From: an uncultured Verrucomicrobiota bacterium
GTDB taxonomy: Bacteria; Verrucomicrobiota; Kiritimatiellia; CAJWTS01
NCBI GenBank assembly: GCA_913047795.1
Contig: CAJWTS010000014.1
Coordinates: 1 to 64,000 of the forward strand
Length of the DNA: 64,000 nucleotides
Direction of reading: 5' to 3'
The notes under the pieces were generated by a model. It ran no database searches and was not told the DNA's origin. It was given only the letters and a program-made list of their open reading frames with translations. The translations under genes were made by a program, and so were the position numbers. Below, in pieces: positions 8,125-15,630 of this stretch. Position 1 is the first letter of the stretch. Every line of letters begins with the position of its first letter.

Positions 8125-10281
8125 CTAGAGCGGCGTGAACGCGTCCCAGGTGCCCGGAACCTTGGTCCATGTATCACCGCCGCCGATCGAACGTTGCCCA
8201 ATGATACCGGGGGGCAGTCCGGGCGGCACGGCAATGCGGTAGCGAATGCGTTCATCAAGCGTGATGTCGAGACGTGTACGTATAGCCCCGGAACGATCCA
8301 GTTTCACCTGGTTGCCCGCGGTCATATTGCCGAATACGCTCAGGTACGGCTGGCCCTCTTCACCGAGGTTGTTGTCGATGAAGTCATTCTCCGCATACAA
8401 CATCGCATGCACGTCGCCACCGGTGCCGAACTGCACGTCACCCATGTAAATGTTCCCGCTATTCGGCTCGGCAGGATCCTTCAGCGCAATCATGCAGACC
8501 ATATCCTGGGCATTTGTCGTACCTCCGTTGTACTGCAATTCATCTGAAAACGTGATGTTTCCCTTCGCAACGATGGTCAAGAACACGCCCGGCGTCCGGA
8601 ATCCGTAAATGTGCGTGTACGGATTGTGCACGTAAACGTTGCCGTCGACGTAATACAACAGGTTGGTCCCATTGGCACGAACGTCCAGCAACCGCATGAT
8701 CAATGACCCCGATCCGTTCGGATCGGGTACCGAGATGCTGCCACCCCATGATGAGGTCGGGTCGGTCGGGTCCTCAATGAAGTAGTCGTCCTTGCCTTCA
8801 ATCGGCGTATAGGTGCGGTCATCCGGATTCTTCACGAAGATGTGCGCCGGATTGTTCGCGTCCATGATCTCGCCGTCTCCATTGAAAGGCTGCGCAGCAA
8901 CATCGATGTCGTGCCCCCAGTTGTCGTAGGCGTCGGTGGGCTTGGTCTCCGTCTTGGCAACGTCGTAGTGCATCCCCATGAGGTTCGGCGCATGGATCGG
9001 CGCGTCGAATCCGACAGCCTGGAACAGCCCCGTCGTCGCGGTCGGCATGCCGGTGATGTCATCGGCCGCCTGGGTCCCGTGATCATAGGCCTGGTTGCGA
9101 TCGTCGACGTATGGTTCGCCCGGATCATAGGTCCCGTCCAGATCGGTGAACGACTCGCCGAGATCATAGATCCCGTTCCCCTCGTCCGAAAAGGGCTCGC
9201 CCGGGCACGACCAGCAATTCCTGAGAACCCATTTCTTCTTCTTCTTCTTCCACTTCCACTTCTTTCCGGGGGGATCGTAGCGATTGTTTCCATTCACGTC
9301 CTGGTACCCTTCGCTCTCGTCCCGGACACCGTTACCCATGTCGACAAAGCTCTCGCCGACCTCGTAAGTGCCGTTGCTGTTTGCATCGACAAAGGGATCG
9401 CCGTAGCTCCACACGCCGTTCCCGTCCAAATCGGTGAACGACTCGCTCGTGTCGTACACGCCGTTGCCGACCGTATCCATGAAGGCCTCGCCCTCGTCGT
9501 AACGGCCGTTTCCGTAAGCCGTACTCGAGTCGACATCCGACTGGTAGGCCGCAAACGCGGCAGCGGACAGGGGCCCCGTAAACACGGTGGGCCAATTGGA
9601 ATAACCCCCGGATTCAACGTGAACGTCCGTCCACTCTTCCCCCGCATTCCAGAGGCCGTCCCCGTTGTCATCCACGAACGTCTCCGGGTTGCGCAACAGG
9701 GCATCTCCCGTAATCACGATACGGTTGCCCGAATACGTGTCGCCCTCCACGAAATCGGCGCCCGTCCCTGTGCCACTGATGTCCAACACGTAGTTTGTGT
9801 CTCCGCTGCTGTTGCCCGCATACAGGGCATGCTCGAAAAGGGCATGCACGGTCAACCCGGTAGTAGGTGCCGACACCTGTAGAACCACCTCGCGCGTCTG
9901 GTTGTTATCGTAGCCCGTCGATTGAATCAGCCTTTGACCCGATCCCAGGTTCGAGATTGTCGTCTCAAAACCCCAGTTTGTGCTGTAGAACTGAACCGAA
10001 TTCGCAAACATCGCCTGTGAATTGGTCGACGGTATGACGCCGTCACCACCGCTGTTGAGGTTCACAAGGGCAGCCGAGATCCCAGCCTCCGCCAGAAAGA
10101 ATGCACGGTCGAGTTCATAGCTACGATCGTTGATCCGCTGATGCGTCGAAACCGCAGCAATCACCGAGCCCAGCGAGGCCGCGACGATCGTCGTCAGCAT
10201 AATCGTGGTCGTAAGCGTACTCCCGTCGCGGGCTCGATCCCGACGGCGCGCATTGATCTTGTTCATCTTGTCCTGTTTCAT
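8125..10281 (-). CDS. PilX-like minor pseudopilin with Ca-binding-like repeats
   Basis: A 718-residue protein. A basic N-terminus (MKQDKMNKINARRRDRARDG) precedes a single hydrophobic helix and RAFFLAEAGISAAL, the hallmark of PilX/PulK-type minor pilins that cap type IV pilus-like fibres. Residues about 200-400 carry about ten copies of an aspartate-rich motif of the form F-x-D-x-N-G-N-G-x-Y-D-x-G-E, resembling EF-hand or dockerin calcium loops. A lysine/tryptophan run (KKWKWKKKKKKW) interrupts them near residue 345. The C-terminal 300 residues are beta-rich. A strong AGGAGA ribosome-binding site precedes the ATG. It is the third gene of a leftward pseudopilin operon. No secretion ATPase or secretin is in the window. 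Confidence 0.7.
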   Translation of the reverse strand: MKQDKMNKINARRRDRARDGSTLTTTIMLTTIVAASLGSVIAAVSTHQRINDRSYELDRAFFLAEAGISAALVNLNSGGDGVIPSTNSQAMFANSVQFYSTNWGFETTISNLGSGQRLIQSTGYDNNQTREVVLQVSAPTTGLTVHALFEHALYAGNSSGDTNYVLDISGTGTGADFVEGDTYSGNRIVITGDALLRNPETFVDDNGDGLWNAGEEWTDVHVESGGYSNWPTVFTGPLSAAAFAAYQSDVDSSTAYGNGRYDEGEAFMDTVGNGVYDTSESFTDLDGNGVWSYGDPFVDANSNGTYEVGESFVDMGNGVRDESEGYQDVNGNNRYDPPGKKWKWKKKKKKWVLRNCWSCPGEPFSDEGNGIYDLGESFTDLDGTYDPGEPYVDDRNQAYDHGTQAADDITGMPTATTGLFQAVGFDAPIHAPNLMGMHYDVAKTETKPTDAYDNWGHDIDVAAQPFNGDGEIMDANNPAHIFVKNPDDRTYTPIEGKDDYFIEDPTDPTSSWGGSISVPDPNGSGSLIMRLLDVRANGTNLLYYVDGNVYVHNPYTHIYGFRTPGVFLTIVAKGNITFSDELQYNGGTTNAQDMVCMIALKDPAEPNSGNIYMGDVQFGTGGDVHAMLYAENDFIDNNLGEEGQPYLSVFGNMTAGNQVKLDRSGAIRTRLDITLDERIRYRIAVPPGLPPGIIGQRSIGGGDTWTKVPGTWDAFTPL

Positions 10282-10311
10282 GACTTCTCTCCTGGTTTGA
10301 TCTCGCTCTGT

Positions 10312-10848
10312 TCAGTGATTTCGCAAATGCACGCCCACGTCGATTTCGGAGGGGGCATCCCCCGGTGACGCAGGCTTGGTGACGCGGTACGCAATCCGCA
10401 ACGTATCCGGCCCGGTCTGGTGGAAAACGTTGCGCGGAGGAAGCGTCATAACCTCCGTCAGCCCCTTGGCCACGATATTTGTCGCCGCGTTTGTGTTCGA
10501 CACGTCGCCAACGAACAGGAGCTGGCCCATGCCCTGTTGCTCGGTGGGGTTCACGTACGCAAGCCGACTCGTCACGCTGCTCGGCATCTCCAATTCGACC
10601 CAGGTGCCGGCCTGGTCGATTGCGGTAATCTCGCACGCTGTACGGACATAACTGACCACCTTCTGCGCAGACATGCGAACTTCAGACTGGGCCCAGACCG
10701 ACTGGCGCGCCACGTGCGCCGCGCGGGTGGTCCAGGTAAAGGCCGCCAGGAGCGCGATGAGGACCACGGCCCCGATCCCGGACGCAACCATCACCTCCGC
10801 CAGCGAATAGCCGGCATCCAGGCGGGAGTCTATGTCTTCGGTTTGCAT
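10312..10848 (-). CDS. PilW/GspJ-like pseudopilin
   Basis: A 178-residue protein with a prepilin-type N-terminus: a short polar leader, then G-Y-S-L-A-E-V-M-V-A-S and a hydrophobic helix (residues about 14-37), with Glu at position +5 of the mature chain as required for fibre assembly. The remaining 140 residues form a globular head of the PilW/GspJ size. It is the middle gene of three, 7 bases after the PilV-like gene and 30 bases before the PilX-like gene, so the three are almost certainly co-transcribed. The partner proteins imply a minor-pilin tip complex. Confidence 0.7.
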   Translation of the reverse strand: MQTEDIDSRLDAGYSLAEVMVASGIGAVVLIALLAAFTWTTRAAHVARQSVWAQSEVRMSAQKVVSYVRTACEITAIDQAGTWVELEMPSSVTSRLAYVNPTEQQGMGQLLFVGDVSNTNAATNIVAKGLTEVMTLPPRNVFHQTGPDTLRIAYRVTKPASPGDAPSEIDVGVHLRNH

Positions 10849-10855
10849 CGTATTT

Positions 10856-11290
10856 CTATGGGTGGATGATCGTGGCGTACGTATTCGTCAGGCGGCGGCT
10901 GCTTCGTGGGATCGGGTAATCCACCATCACCCGGAGTTCCAGATAAGCCGCGGAATTCAGATCGCCCACAACGTTGCCGGCCACGGCGTGGCCGACAATC
11001 TCCACGTTGCGCACGACCTCGTAAGCCCCCATCAGCGTGTTCGTCACGGGGTCGTAAGGCACCATCAGGAGAACGGTGTCGTAACCGTCGGCATGAACCT
11101 CCTCGAGCTTTTGCACACCGAGCCCGCGCGCCTGCATCACAAGCGAATTCGCGTGGGCCATCTTGAGCGAATTCAATCCCGTCAGGTACAGGCCCGCCGC
11201 GACAGCCACCAGGATCAGAGAGGCGACCATGTTTTCGACGATGGTGAATCCAGATTTACTAGTGAATCCAGATTTACTTCTATTTGACAT
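10856..11290 (-). CDS. PilV/GspI-like pseudopilin
   Basis: A 144-residue pseudopilin starting at the ATG at 11290. The prepilin peptidase site appears as K-S-G-F-T-I-V-E-N-M-V-A-S followed by a hydrophobic helix. The leader contains a tandem duplication, so SKSGFT occurs twice in a row, mirrored in the DNA at about 11242-11280. Only the second copy is followed by the hydrophobic helix and Glu5. The globular part (ARGLGVQKLEEVHADGYD onward) fits PilV/GspI proteins, which start many minor-pilin operons. An upstream in-frame extension to 11404 is unlikely to be translated. Confidence 0.7.
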   Translation of the reverse strand: MSNRSKSGFTSKSGFTIVENMVASLILVAVAAGLYLTGLNSLKMAHANSLVMQARGLGVQKLEEVHADGYDTVLLMVPYDPVTNTLMGAYEVVRNVEIVGHAVAGNVVGDLNSAAYLELRVMVDYPIPRSSRRLTNTYATIIHP

Positions 11291-11627
11291 TGTCAGCTGC
11301 CTTCTTCCTTCGTCAGCTGTCTTCTTCTTTCGCCAGTTATTGCCCGCCATGCGCAGTAGTATGAGCAGAATACATACCACCGACCCGCTGGATGTTGTCT
11401 TCAACCCGCTAAATGCCAGGTTTTCATATAAACCATGCCCCGAATCGCATCATCGGTTTCTCTAATTTGAGAGGTTTATCTAATTTGATAATTTGAGATC
11501 ATTTCCATTTGAGATCGCCTCCAATCGACCATACAGACCGCCAAATCCGTTCTGGCATGCTCCATGCTTAAAACTTTCATGTAATCTTCGACTGACACAC
11601 AACAACTGAAGCCTTGGAGAACATCCA
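11291..11627 (+). other. Intergenic region with short AT-rich repeats
   Basis: This divergent spacer separates the leftward pseudopilin operon from the rightward 417-residue gene. Bases about 11461-11515 are clearly AT-richer than their surroundings. They contain recurring TCTAATTTGA, ATAATTTGAGATC and ATTTGAGATC units. A GTCAGCTG-CTTCTTC-TTCG unit is repeated at about 11293-11333. I see no gene in it. The repeats could be protein-binding sites or simple sequence drift. Confidence 0.4.
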
Positions 11628-12881
11628 ATGTCACAAGTCAACTCCCGGGGAAATAAGACAACGGAACAAGCCGCCCGGTGCGCGGACTCTGCCGCTTCGC
11701 TGATCGCCGCAATCGGACAGGCACTGATCAGCTATAATCTTTATGGCGAAAAGCACAGCGTCGCCACCGATGCACTCTCCGAGGCCTACGTTCAACTGCA
11801 GAAGTACCTCCAGAACCTGGGGAAAATCAGTTTCGGGATGAACGAGAATGAGCTCCTCGTAAACGGCTACGCAATCTCGATGCGTAACCCACTTGTCCAG
11901 CATTTGGGCCAGCGTCTGAACAAGCTCAAGATTTCCAACTTCTCGATCAAGCCAGGAATGGGATCCGAGGAGTTCCGAAAGCTCATCGCCCTGCTGCTTG
12001 ACGACGAGGTAACGGACGCGACGGGCGATCGCACGGACACGTTTCGCGATCGCCTATCAAAAGGTGGATTTCGGCACGTGACCGCTAAGAAGGTCACGAT
12101 TCGCGAGCTCGCCGACGATGAAATGGTGGTCGGCAAGGACTCGCTGGACAACCTCTCCCTCGATCCGGGTTTGACCGGTGCCGGCGGAAGCGGTTCGGAC
12201 ATCAACTGCGACGAGCCGGTGACCGGGGTTGAGCGGGGTGAAGCGGAAGGTCGAAACAAGCAGCTGCAGGTCCTGCTCCAGCGCCGCCGTGCAAATACGC
12301 TGCGTATCGCGCGCGAAAACACGGTCTGCGAGCAGCCCGAGCCGATATCGGCCGATCTGGCCGCGGAGTGGGAACAACAGTTCAAGGAGCAGGTCGTGTG
12401 GGAGATCAAGGACGATGATTTCTCCGAGAGCCGGCCGACGCTCTTGTCAGACCCTCCGCAGCCCGAAGCGGTCGCAACCCCTGAGGCGACAGACGAAGAC
12501 GCACCGCCCACGCTTTGCCCCATGCTCTCCTACCTTCGCGGTGCCGACGACGTCGACACGGCGGCCGCGCAAACGGAAATCGCCGCCACCACCTCCGAAG
12601 AATTGGCCGAACTGGTGATCGAAGCGGCAAACCTGCGGATGCGCGAAGACAGCCACCCGGACAAGTCGCGCGCTGAAGCGGTGGCCGATACGGTCCACAG
12701 TGCCGCGACAGCACTGCGCAGCTCCATCATGACGGGTGAGGGCCGCGAAGAGCTCGAGGAATCGCTTCGCACACTGGAGACGGAACTACGCCGGCAACTC
12801 GCGGAGCTGGGGTTATGCCGTGAAGCCCACGACGTACGTGTGGTTGCGAAGGCATTTGAACAAATTCGCGGCACCGTATAA
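11628..12881 (+). CDS. Unknown soluble protein, 417 residues
   Basis: I do not recognise the family. Residues about 1-170 look folded: a helical start (ADSAASLIAAIGQALISYNLYGEKHSV), then a short beta element (ISFGMNENELLVNGYAI) and more helices (EEFRKLIALLLDDEVTD). The middle (about 190-300) is acidic, low in hydrophobics and probably disordered. The last 80 residues (about 335-417) are highly charged and predicted helical or coiled coil. No signal peptide or membrane segment is present. A GGAGAA ribosome-binding site supports the ATG. The layout of a small globular domain plus disordered linker plus helical tail suggests a regulatory or scaffold protein, but no function is claimed. Confidence 0.75.
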   Translation: MSQVNSRGNKTTEQAARCADSAASLIAAIGQALISYNLYGEKHSVATDALSEAYVQLQKYLQNLGKISFGMNENELLVNGYAISMRNPLVQHLGQRLNKLKISNFSIKPGMGSEEFRKLIALLLDDEVTDATGDRTDTFRDRLSKGGFRHVTAKKVTIRELADDEMVVGKDSLDNLSLDPGLTGAGGSGSDINCDEPVTGVERGEAEGRNKQLQVLLQRRRANTLRIARENTVCEQPEPISADLAAEWEQQFKEQVVWEIKDDDFSESRPTLLSDPPQPEAVATPEATDEDAPPTLCPMLSYLRGADDVDTAAAQTEIAATTSEELAELVIEAANLRMREDSHPDKSRAEAVADTVHSAATALRSSIMTGEGREELEESLRTLETELRRQLAELGLCREAHDVRVVAKAFEQIRGTV

Positions 12882-13143
12882 GTCGAATTGCTACCCGATT
12901 CCGCTCGAACACGTACCCGTTGGGGTGATGGACCAGCTCGTGGCAGGGACGCAATGTGTACTGCGAGAGACGCCCGCCGAAGGTCTGGTACATCGCCCAA
13001 CCCTCCGAATCCGTACGCACGCTTCCGGGCTGCCGCAGCATCTCAACCAGAATGTCCTTCCTGAGACCGTCAATGACATCATCGGCCTCTCTGTACAACA
13101 AGCAGCACGGTGGTAGTGTCATCAGAACCTTGAAGGTTCGCAC
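12874..13143 (-). pseudogene. Possible unassigned gene remnant
   Basis: On the minus strand about 90 residues look protein-like (READDVIDGLRKDILVEML, then SVRTDSEGWAMYQTF and CHELVHHPNGYVF). The T-D-x-x-x-W-x-x-Y and H-x-x-V-H spacing faintly recalls IS1595/ISXO2 transposases, but the rest of such a protein is missing. The frame runs out inside the end of the neighbouring gene. The rest of the 370-base gap (12882-13251) holds nothing I can recognise. This could be a decayed insertion sequence, a small secreted protein or a chance frame. Confidence 0.25.
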
Positions 13144-13251
13144 ACGACATTCTCGTACCCATGGACAGACCGTACAAGTGCCTGCGATGGCCCCTATTTC
13201 GACAACGTGACGGCTAATGCGAGAATCCTCCTTATCTGGTAATATGCGCTT

Positions 13252-14223
13252 ATGAGTCAGTCGGTCAGCCAGGAATTCCCCGCAGGCCTGCGGGCCGTCT
13301 CGATTACGCCCGCGAATGCACAGCCGGATTTTCTGCAGGCGTTGCAGGATGCGGATGTCGATGACGTCGCGGTCGTGGGCGGGGGTGCCCGCGACAGGCG
13401 GATGGGGGTGAGTCGTCGTGGAGACATCGATGTCCAGCTCACGCTTTCCCTCTCCCGTTCAGAGCGGTCGCACCTGGACCGTATACGACGATTCCCTCCC
13501 CTACCCTACACGATGGCTGCACGGCGCCTGATCCGCCAGGTGCAGCGCCGACACCTGGACGCCTGGACACCTTTCGTATCGTCTGGCGTGCTGGCGCGGG
13601 CCGACCTCTTGTTGCAGGGTGGCGCGCAGTTCGACGGCAAGCGCGTTCATATCGCCAAGCACGTCTTGCTGACGAAGGACGGGCCGTTCATCCCGGAGAA
13701 CCTGGCCCCCACCTATGAGCTGATCGCCATGACACCGCGCGGAGAATGGCTGTGCTACGAGGACAGGGTGCTCGACGATATTGATCAACGGAAAATTCGG
13801 ATAGCGGGACAGGGCATCATGACCATGCGAACGGTCATGAGGACCATCTCCTTGAAACACCAGTTTGCAGGCACGGCGTACGACGAAGCTACCTGGGGGG
13901 CCATGGCGGCTTTCGGGGTGCGGTTGAAGCGAGGCGGACTGTTCGCACGCTACAACCTTTACAGTCGCTACGCGCGTCGCATTAACCTCGATCGGCTTGG
14001 GGAAACCCTTCAGCGCTCCGGAGGACAGTGGCAGCTTGCGGTTGAAGACCTGCGGCGTCTTGGAATATTAAAGCTCATCGAGCGAGCATCCGGAGCTGCG
14101 CACAGGCTTGTGCGGTACCGCGCATCGATGGGGGCCGATGCCCCGCACGACCCGTCCTGCGAATCGCTCCTGGCACGTTATCCGCGCGACGTGTATTCGT
14201 TGGATGCGAAGCCGATCGAATAG
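13252..14223 (+). CDS. Poly(A)-polymerase/CCA-like nucleotidyltransferase
   Basis: A 323-residue protein. Residues about 40-65 contain VVGGGARDRRMG followed by RRGDIDVQL. This is the G-G-x-x-R-D-x-x-x-G plus D-x-D pattern of the pol-beta superfamily head domain used by tRNA CCA-adding enzymes and poly(A) polymerases. The usual second domain (neck/body with the R-R-D motif) is not recognisable. Instead there is a basic C-terminal part with several Arg-rich helices. It may transfer nucleotides to an RNA or small molecule, or be a substrate-specific relative. It stands alone, with the MFS gene convergent 68 bases downstream. It is not long enough to be a standard CCA enzyme. Confidence 0.55.
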   Translation: MSQSVSQEFPAGLRAVSITPANAQPDFLQALQDADVDDVAVVGGGARDRRMGVSRRGDIDVQLTLSLSRSERSHLDRIRRFPPLPYTMAARRLIRQVQRRHLDAWTPFVSSGVLARADLLLQGGAQFDGKRVHIAKHVLLTKDGPFIPENLAPTYELIAMTPRGEWLCYEDRVLDDIDQRKIRIAGQGIMTMRTVMRTISLKHQFAGTAYDEATWGAMAAFGVRLKRGGLFARYNLYSRYARRINLDRLGETLQRSGGQWQLAVEDLRRLGILKLIERASGAAHRLVRYRASMGADAPHDPSCESLLARYPRDVYSLDAKPIE

Positions 14224-14291
14224 CAGGATCGGCTTCCAGCCCGTCACGGACGGCCAGGAGGGACGTCCTGCTTAGCTTCCCCTTGCCAGAT

Positions 14292-15575
14292 TCAATCTTC
14301 GAGAAGAATTTTGTCCGCGCCGAACAGCGCGTCCCGTTCGCGCACCGCGTCTTCATCGACTTCCAGTCCGCTTGGATCGGCGCTGAACGCCATCAGCAGG
14401 ATGAGGAGCGACCCCCCCATCATCACCCACGCCAGCGCCGGAGGGCCGAAAAGGTCCATCAGAACACCCGTACTGAGGATACCCACGACCGCACCCACGC
14501 CGGCCCAGAACGAGCACCAGGCGATCACGTTCTCCGGCTCCGGGTGTTTCGAGCTCCATGCGGCCAGCCCGAGGTCGCGCATGGCGGCAAACATACCGCC
14601 CATGAGGAACACGACCGTCAGAAATACGGCCAACGGCAATTCGCTGAGCAAGAGACTCGCTGACACTACGGCAACCGTGATCGAAATCAGGATGAGTGTC
14701 CTCCTGTGGCCGGACCGATCGCCGATGCGCCCTATGGGGATACTCAGTACCACGGCACCGGCGAATGCCCCGGCGAGAAGCAGTGCCCCGTCGCCGGGCG
14801 TGAAGCCCGTGTCCACCGCATAGATCGGGAGGAAGGTAAGAAAGCTCGTTCGGCATGCGCCGGCACAGAAGGCCAGTAGCAATAAGGCGCCCCCGGCCAT
14901 CGTCGGCAGGCCTTTTCGGATGACGGGAAACGCTTTCGGCTTGGGCCGGTTCAATGCGGCCCCTGACCTGATGCTTCCTACGAGCAACACGCCGACGCCC
15001 ATGCTCATGGCTGCAAGAAGGAAAGGCGTGTATCCGTCGACGCCCACGAAACGCACCATGGCGGATCCGAACGCCTTGGCGCCTGTTGCCGCCACGGTGA
15101 CGACACACAGGGCCGTGGCGTGGTTGCCCTTACCGCTCGCCACGACGACACCTGTAATGCATGTGAGGCATACGATGGCCGTCATGAGTCCTACGCCGAA
15201 TCGGACAGGGAACAGCAAAGCTGAAAAGAGGACGTGTGGAATACTGAGCACAAGGAGGCATAAAACGGAGAGACATGCCCATAGCACGGTTCGAATGCCC
15301 CAACGCCTAAGCATATATACGAAACCAAGTGCACCCAGGAAGCAACCCAGTTCCCACATCACGCCGTTTGACCCAATATACGTCTTGCTGTGCCCTGCGG
15401 CGTTGAGGTTCAGGTCGATGACCGGTCGCAGGATGACCGCGCCCAGCGAGGTGAACAGCATGATCGACAGAAGGCTGATCGAGTAGGAAAGACCGTTGTT
15501 GCCGTCAGATGACACGGCTTGGTGCATGCCTCGGCGTAGCCCAAATGAGCTTGAACTCCCTACCTTCGTGCTCAT
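14292..15575 (-). CDS. MFS transporter
   Basis: A 427-residue, twelve-segment major facilitator protein. The loop 2-3 region and the R-x-G-x-R element of the second half (GRIGDRSGHRRTL) mark the family. I chose the ATG at 15575 (MSTKVGSSSS), since a longer frame would run into the divergent gene at 15631. A soluble C-terminal tail of about 25 residues is acidic. The substrate cannot be read from sequence. It diverges from the two-gene unit at 15631-18188 with about 55 bases between, so both may share a control region. Confidence 0.85.
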   Translation of the reverse strand: MSTKVGSSSSFGLRRGMHQAVSSDGNNGLSYSISLLSIMLFTSLGAVILRPVIDLNLNAAGHSKTYIGSNGVMWELGCFLGALGFVYMLRRWGIRTVLWACLSVLCLLVLSIPHVLFSALLFPVRFGVGLMTAIVCLTCITGVVVASGKGNHATALCVVTVAATGAKAFGSAMVRFVGVDGYTPFLLAAMSMGVGVLLVGSIRSGAALNRPKPKAFPVIRKGLPTMAGGALLLLAFCAGACRTSFLTFLPIYAVDTGFTPGDGALLLAGAFAGAVVLSIPIGRIGDRSGHRRTLILISITVAVVSASLLLSELPLAVFLTVVFLMGGMFAAMRDLGLAAWSSKHPEPENVIAWCSFWAGVGAVVGILSTGVLMDLFGPPALAWVMMGGSLLILLMAFSADPSGLEVDEDAVRERDALFGADKILLED

Positions 15576-15630
15576 AATCGGCTTCGAGCATAGCTGTCCG
15601 ACCGCATGGTAGCAAGGGGGATGCCTAGAA

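Noticed and set aside
9225..9260. Simple CTT-rich repeat encoding KKWKWKKKKKKW as a possible replication slip or foreign DNA
   Set aside because: It is in frame within a long open gene and both flanks continue the same repeat pattern, so it is treated as part of the protein.
8125..10281. Long opposite-strand frames (for example 8842-9882) as a second gene
   Set aside because: They are read only because of the codon bias of the aspartate-rich repeats on the other strand, and show no motif or start signal.
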